A stretch of 19,725 nucleotides of DNA, from positions 1 to 19,725 of the forward strand of contig JANPDA010000365.1 in NCBI GenBank assembly GCA_031431235.1, given 5' to 3'. Source of the stretch: JANNSW01 sp031431235 (GTDB taxonomy: Bacteria; Pseudomonadota; Alphaproteobacteria; Rhizobiales; Hyphomicrobiaceae). The notes under the pieces were generated by a model. It saw only the letters and a program-made list of their open reading frames with translations. It was not told where the DNA came from and did no database searches. The stretch's first letter is position 1. Each line of letters begins with the position of its first letter. Positions 14,953-19,725 of the stretch are shown here, piece by piece. A program made the position numbers and the translations under genes.

Positions 14953-16142
14953 CGGGCGAGCGGCAAAGGCGGTCTGGGGAGGCGGCGATTGCGGCCGCCC
15001 TCGACACGCTGCCGGCCCAATCGACTGGCGCCGTCGTCGTCCATCGCCATCGGCTTCGCGAAAACTACCGGGCACTCTGCCGGCTGGCGGCGCCGGCGCA
15101 GTGCGCCCCCGTCGTGAAGGCGGACGCTTATGGCTTGGGCGTTGCCAATGTGATGCCGGAGCTGCTCGCGGCGGGAGCGGCCAGCTTCTTCGTGGCGACA
15201 GTCGGTGAGGGCCGGGACGTGCGCAGGCTCGCGCCGGCCGCAGCGATCTACGTGCTGGGCGGTCTGCCGCCCGGATCGGCAAGCGCCCACGCCGCGCACC
15301 GGCTGCGGCCGGTCCTGAACAGCCTTGCCGAGCTCGAAGAGTGGGACGGCCATTGCCGCACGCTCGGACAGGCCCTGCCGGCAGCAATCCATGTCGACAC
15401 TGGCATCAACCGCCTCGGCATGCCCGTTGCGGAAGCAAGGCAGGCGGCGACCCGTCCACTCGCCTTCGAGGTCGCGCTGCTCATGAGCCACCTCGCCTGC
15501 GCCGACGTGCCCGGCCATGCCCTGACGGACCGCCAGCTCACGGCTTTCGAGGCGACTGCCGCCGGCTTCCCAGGGGTGCCGCGCGCCATCGCCAGCTCGG
15601 CCGGCGCAATCGTCACGCCGGCGAGCCGGCTCGACCTCGTCCGACCCGGCATTGCCCTCTATGGCTGTCGTGTCGTCGCGGGGCAGCCGGCGCCATACGC
15701 GCCGGTCGTCGCCATCATGGCACGCGTGCTGCAGCTGCGCGACATCGCTCCCGGCGACAGCGTCGGCTATGGCGCGAGCGCGATCGTGCCGGCCGGCCGG
15801 CCGCAACCGCTGGCGGCTGCAACTCTCGGGATCGGCTACGCGGACGGCCTCCCGCGCAGCGCTGGCCGGACCGCTGACAGCCCGGCGTTCGTGCTGCGGC
15901 TGCCCGACGGGTCGCCCGCGCCGCTACTCGGGCGGGTGTCGATGGATTCCTGTGTGATCGATGTCTCGGCCGCCAGCCGGCATGGCCTTTCCCGTGGCGA
16001 CTGGGTGACGATCGCCGGGCTCGACCCGCCCTTGCCCTCGATCGACGACCTCGCCGACGCCTCCGGCACCATCGGCCACGAGATCCTGAGCCGCCTGGGA
16101 TCGCGGCTCGCCCGCGTGCTGATCGACAGCGAGGAATGCTAG
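14949..16142 (+). CDS. alr: Alanine racemase
   Basis: This 397-residue PLP enzyme interconverts L- and D-alanine for peptidoglycan. The PLP lysine is Lys57 in VVKADAYGLG, the opposing catalytic base is Tyr297 in GIGYADGLPR, and VDTGINRLGM, SHLACAD and GRVSMDSCVIDV are all in place. No ATG or GTG exists in frame between the dnaB stop and the conserved region. The best start is TTG at 14949, which overlaps the dnaB stop as TTGA; a start within dnaB is the alternative. There is no strong Shine-Dalgarno near it, so translation may depend on re-initiation after dnaB. An alr following dnaB matches the gene order of many alphaproteobacteria. The function is secure; the start is less so. Confidence 0.93.
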
Positions 16143-16177
16143 CAATGCTGTCTCAACGGATGTCCTCCACTGACTTT

Positions 16178-16263
16178 GTCATTCCCGCGCAGGCGGGAAT
16201 CCCGACAGCTCCTGATTTCCATGCGGAGTTGCATCTGGGTGCCCGCCTTCGCGGGCATGACGG
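16178..16263. repeat. REP-like palindromic repeat between alr and radA
   Basis: Two perfect hairpins, ATTCCCGC-GCAG-GCGGGAAT (16181-16200) and GCCCGC-CTTC-GCGGGC (16241-16256), are bounded by gtcat...cccgcg and cgcgggcatgac in opposite orientation. A 23-base part (16178-16200) is identical to 18521-18543. It belongs to the common gtcattcccgcg class of bacterial intergenic repeats and may stop transcription from alr. Confidence 0.8.
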
Positions 16264-16303
16264 CGCTTGTCGCTGGCGCGTCGACTTGCACGAGCATTGA
16301 CCG

Positions 16304-17677
<1,374 letters not shown>

Positions 17678-17702
17678 GGCGCTCGAGGGTGTGGGAATCG
17701 TG

Positions 17703-17834
17703 CTAGTGCTCCGTCCCATTCATTCGATTCCGGCGAAGCTGGATCAATGAATGGAAAGACGGAGCACAAACAAAGAGTTGGCTAGTGGGTTGGCCATTCA
17801 TTTGGGGTACCGAATGAATGAGTCGGAACACTAG
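17703..17834. mobile_element. MITE-like element, copy 1 (132 bp)
   Basis: The element runs from ctagtgctccgtc to ggaacactag, with about 29-base imperfect terminal inverted repeats and CTAG at both ends. This fits insertion at TA as in IS630/Tc1-type elements (inferred). Internally, 17706-17715 pairs with 17758-17767 (GTGCTCCGTC/GACGGAGCAC) and 17716-17724 pairs with 17746-17754, closing on a GCGAAGC mini-hairpin (17733-17739). A second hairpin is CATTCATT (17795-17802)/AATGAATG (17813-17820). There is no coding capacity. Copy 2 lies exactly 960 bases to the right with about five differences. Confidence 0.78.
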
Positions 17835-17852
17835 CCTGTTGTCCCAGTAGCT

Positions 17853-17858
17853 GAGGAA
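17853..17858 (+). promoter_or_regulatory. Ribosome binding site deciding the cvpA start
   Basis: GAGGAA lies 8 bases before the ATG at 17867 and only 2 before the in-frame GTG at 17861, so the ATG is preferred. The site begins 19 bases after the end of MITE copy 1. Confidence 0.65.
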
Positions 17859-17866
17859 CCGTGATC

Positions 17867-18475
17867 ATGGTCGGGCCATTGACGTATCTGGACGTGGGCG
17901 TGATCGCGCTCTGCCTCATCTCGGGGCTGCTCGCCATGTATCGCGGGCTCGTGCGCGAGGTGCTCTCGATCCTGTCGTGGGCGCTGGCGGCGGGCGCTGC
18001 CGCCTATTTCCTGCTGTTCCACCAGGATCTCGCCAAGGCGGCCTCGGAGAGCTTCTTCCAATCCGAGCTGCTCGCGCGCTTCGCGATCGGCGTGCTGGTG
18101 TTTGTCGTCGTGCTGATCCTCGTTCACTTCGTCACGATCCGGATCTCCGACACCGTGCTCGAGAGCCGCATCGGCATGATCGACCGGGTATTCGGGCTGG
18201 CCTTCGGCGTGGTGCGCGGGTACCTGCTGGTCGCGATCGGACTTGCCTTCTTCACCTTCTTCCTCGGCGACGAGAAGGCCTACCCGACCTGGGTCCGGGA
18301 TGCCCAGACCTATCCCTATCTCAGGCCGATGTCGGTGGCGGTGACCGACCTCGCCGATCAGGTCCGCCAGTATCTGGCTGAGAAAATGGGCGACTCGCCC
18401 TTCCCCGGCACGGGTGGCGGCGAGGGCGCGCCTGCCGAGGAGGCTCCGGCACCAGCAGCAGGGCAGAGCGGCTAG
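17867..18475 (+). CDS. cvpA: CvpA family inner-membrane protein
   Basis: This 202-residue protein is a member of the CvpA (colicin V production) family. Four hydrophobic segments are visible: LDVGVIALCLISGLLAMY near the N terminus, LSILSWALAAGAAAYFLLF, FAIGVLVFVVVLILVHFV, and FGLAFGVVRGYLLVAIGLAFFTFF. The family mark YRGLVREVLSIL sits between the first two and DRVFGLAFGVVRG before the last. The C-terminal tail is soluble and rich in Ala, Pro, Glu and Gly. The molecular role is not well defined; in E. coli it is linked to colicin V export and envelope robustness. Upstream radA matches conserved gene order, but purF, usual downstream, is absent. The gene is bracketed by the two MITE copies. Confidence 0.92.
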   Translation: MVGPLTYLDVGVIALCLISGLLAMYRGLVREVLSILSWALAAGAAAYFLLFHQDLAKAASESFFQSELLARFAIGVLVFVVVLILVHFVTIRISDTVLESRIGMIDRVFGLAFGVVRGYLLVAIGLAFFTFFLGDEKAYPTWVRDAQTYPYLRPMSVAVTDLADQVRQYLAEKMGDSPFPGTGGGEGAPAEEAPAPAAGQSG

Positions 18476-18520
18476 TGCTGACCATATCCAGTGAGCGAGT
18501 GACGACACACAGCCTCCCAC

Positions 18521-18634
18521 GTCATTCCCGCGCAGGCGGGAATCCAGACAAGCAGCGGATGTCGCGCATGGAATCGGCTGGTTGCCCGCCTGCCGTTCGG
18601 AGCACGGCTTCGCCGTGACGCGGGCAGGACGAGA
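18521..18634. repeat. REP-like palindromic repeat downstream of cvpA
   Basis: gtcattcccgcgcaggcgggaat (18521-18543, identical to 16178-16200) contains the perfect hairpin ATTCCCGC-GCAG-GCGGGAAT. A second part has ACGGC-TTC-GCCGT (18604-18616) inside larger gcccgcctgcc/gcgggcagg arms. It lies between cvpA and MITE copy 2, in a 448-bp stretch without genes. Confidence 0.75.
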
Positions 18635-18662
18635 TTGGTATGGGAGCTCGTGACACCGGGTC

Positions 18663-18792
18663 CTAGTGTTCCGTCCCATTCATTCGACTCCGGCGAAGCT
18701 GGATCAATGAATGGAAAGACGGAGCACAAACAAAGAGTTGGCTAGTGGGCTGGCCATTCATTTGGGGTACCGAATGAATGAGTCAGAACACT
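18663..18792. mobile_element. MITE-like element, copy 2 (about 130 bp)
   Basis: This is a same-orientation copy of the element at 17703-17834 with about five base differences and no indels. The left end keeps CTAG, but the right end reads ctgg instead of ctag, so the terminal TA is lost and this copy may be immobile. Both hairpins are kept, with a G-T pair in the first stem. The two copies are direct repeats flanking cvpA. Confidence 0.78.
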
Positions 18793-18913
18793 GGACTCGC
18801 CGACGGCTTCGATCGAGGCCGTTGACGAAGCAAGCAGAACAGGCCCTGACTGTCCAGGAAATGCCCCGACCTCGGCCTCGAGTGCTGTAGGGATTGTCGC
18901 ATGATCCAAATTC

Positions 18914-18918
18914 GGAGG
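18914..18918 (+). promoter_or_regulatory. Ribosome binding site of the CAP-domain gene
   Basis: GGAGG lies 5 bases before the ATG at 18924 and fixes its start. Confidence 0.7.
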
Positions 18919-18923
18919 TGCCG

Positions 18924-19725
18924 ATGAGTGTATCCCTTCTTCCCGACCTGCGGACAGCCTTGATCGTGCTGATGGCGATCGGCGTGCCCAATCTCCTTAC
19001 AGACGACGCATTCGCCGTCAGAGCCTCTCCAGAGACGGTGGTGTGCAATGGCAAGTGCGAGTCTTGCCTGGAGCTCGAGGTCGACAACGGTGTGAAACGC
19101 TGCACGAAATGCGGGGTCGACCCCCAGTGCATAGCCGGCGATCCGGGCCTGTCGGCGGATGTCACGACCATGCTCCAGGCCCACAACGATTATCGGCAGA
19201 GACATCGCGTTCCCGCGCTCAGCTGGTCGAGCTCGCTGGCGAAGGGCGCGCAGGACTGGGCCAGTGCCTGTACGCCCGATCCCAAGAAGCCAGATCGCTT
19301 CGCGCACTCTGGTTTCGACCACGGCTACGGCGAGAACCTCTTCTGGGGCACCCGTGCCACCTCACAGCAGGCGGCGGACTGGTGGTATGCCGAGATCGAG
19401 AAATACGATTTCGACAACCCGAGAGTGTCCTACGAAGCTGGCGACACCGATAGCAGCAGGGAGGTCCGTCACTTCACGCAGGTCGTCTGGAAGGGCACGA
19501 CGGAGCTGGGCTGCGGTGCCGCCACGTGCGGTGGGGTTCAGTACTGGGTCTGCCGCTATCAGCCGCAAGGCAACTTCAATGGCCAGAACCCCGGCGTCCT
19601 CGAGGAGAACGTTCCGCGAGTTGGCGGAGGTGGTGCCCTGTTGAGCAACAAGAAAGCGAAATCCAAGAAGCAGCGGTCCGCGACCGTCGTGAAAGCTGTC
19701 GAGGTCTATGATGCTCCCGATGGCG
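18924..19725 (+). CDS. Secreted CAP-domain (SCP/PR-1-like) protein with N-terminal cysteine cluster, 3' partial
   Basis: The frame is open from ATG 18924 to the window edge (267 codons, no stop). Residues 1-31 look like a signal peptide (LIVLMAIG core, cleavage after AFA), so export is expected. Residues 41-69 hold Cys41, 45, 48, 60, 63 and 69 in a ribbon-like CxxxCxxC...CxxC arrangement not usual for CAP proteins. The CAP domain (about 78-215) shows AHNDYR with His87, AHSG, GENLFWG with Glu137, and RHFTQVVWKGTTELGCG with His183, ending in CRYQPQGNFNG. This matches the eukaryote-like PR-1 branch. After it come Gly-rich and Lys-rich linkers, then KAVEVYDAPDG, which could begin an SH3-like domain (inferred). 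Function of bacterial CAP proteins is poorly known; some bind lipids or act in the envelope. It occupies the place where purF is often found. Confidence 0.88.
   Translation, partial: MSVSLLPDLRTALIVLMAIGVPNLLTDDAFAVRASPETVVCNGKCESCLELEVDNGVKRCTKCGVDPQCIAGDPGLSADVTTMLQAHNDYRQRHRVPALSWSSSLAKGAQDWASACTPDPKKPDRFAHSGFDHGYGENLFWGTRATSQQAADWWYAEIEKYDFDNPRVSYEAGDTDSSREVRHFTQVVWKGTTELGCGAATCGGVQYWVCRYQPQGNFNGQNPGVLEENVPRVGGGGALLSNKKAKSKKQRSATVVKAVEVYDAPDG

Noticed and set aside
18822..18850. Promoter with TTGACG before the CAP gene
   Set aside because: The hexamer at 18822-18827 resembles a -35 box, but no -10-like sequence occurs at 16-18 bases.

Overview
The window is high-GC DNA from what looks like an alphaproteobacterium, probably of the Hyphomicrobiales or Rhodospirillales type. 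This rests on the codon use, on the dnaB-alr-radA-cvpA gene order, and on short palindromic intergenic repeats of the gtcattcccgcg...gcgggaat kind. No rRNA, tRNA or CRISPR array was seen. About 90% of the window is coding.

Region 1 (1-8637) is a catabolic block. Four genes run rightwards with minimal spacing: a class IV PLP aminotransferase cut by the left edge, an SDR whose catalytic Tyr and Ser are missing, a molybdenum-hydroxylase large subunit (XdhB/CoxL family) without its usual Fe-S and FAD partners in view, and an FAD oxidoreductase fused to a GcvT domain (sarcosine/dimethylglycine dehydrogenase type). A second, better conserved GcvT-fused FAD dehydrogenase faces them, and the two stop codons share one CTAG. 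The set suggests oxidation of an N-methylated or cyclic amine with transfer of the one-carbon unit to tetrahydrofolate. The substrate cannot be read from sequence.

Region 2 (8638-12991) is mixed. It holds an Rpn/YhgA-like PD-(D/E)XK nuclease with an intact E-x-K and an AEGK repeat, a convergent asd (aspartate-semialdehyde dehydrogenase), a divergent amino acid synthesis family (DUF1185) protein, and a cyclopropane-fatty-acyl-phospholipid synthase with its own A+T-rich promoter candidate.

Region 3 (12992-18475) is a housekeeping run: dnaB, alr (overlapping dnaB through a TTGA junction), radA and cvpA. In many alphaproteobacteria this run continues into purF. Here cvpA sits between two near-identical 130-bp MITE-like repeats exactly 960 bp apart, REP-like palindromes lie nearby, and the next gene is not purF.

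Region 4 (18476-19725) holds the second MITE copy, then a secreted CAP-domain (SCP/PR-1) protein with an extra N-terminal cysteine cluster. Its 3' end is cut by the window edge, and because it has no stop codon it is easily overlooked.

The strongest leads are the MITE pair bracketing cvpA, the unusual amine/molybdenum oxidation cluster, and the SDR lacking its catalytic Tyr.
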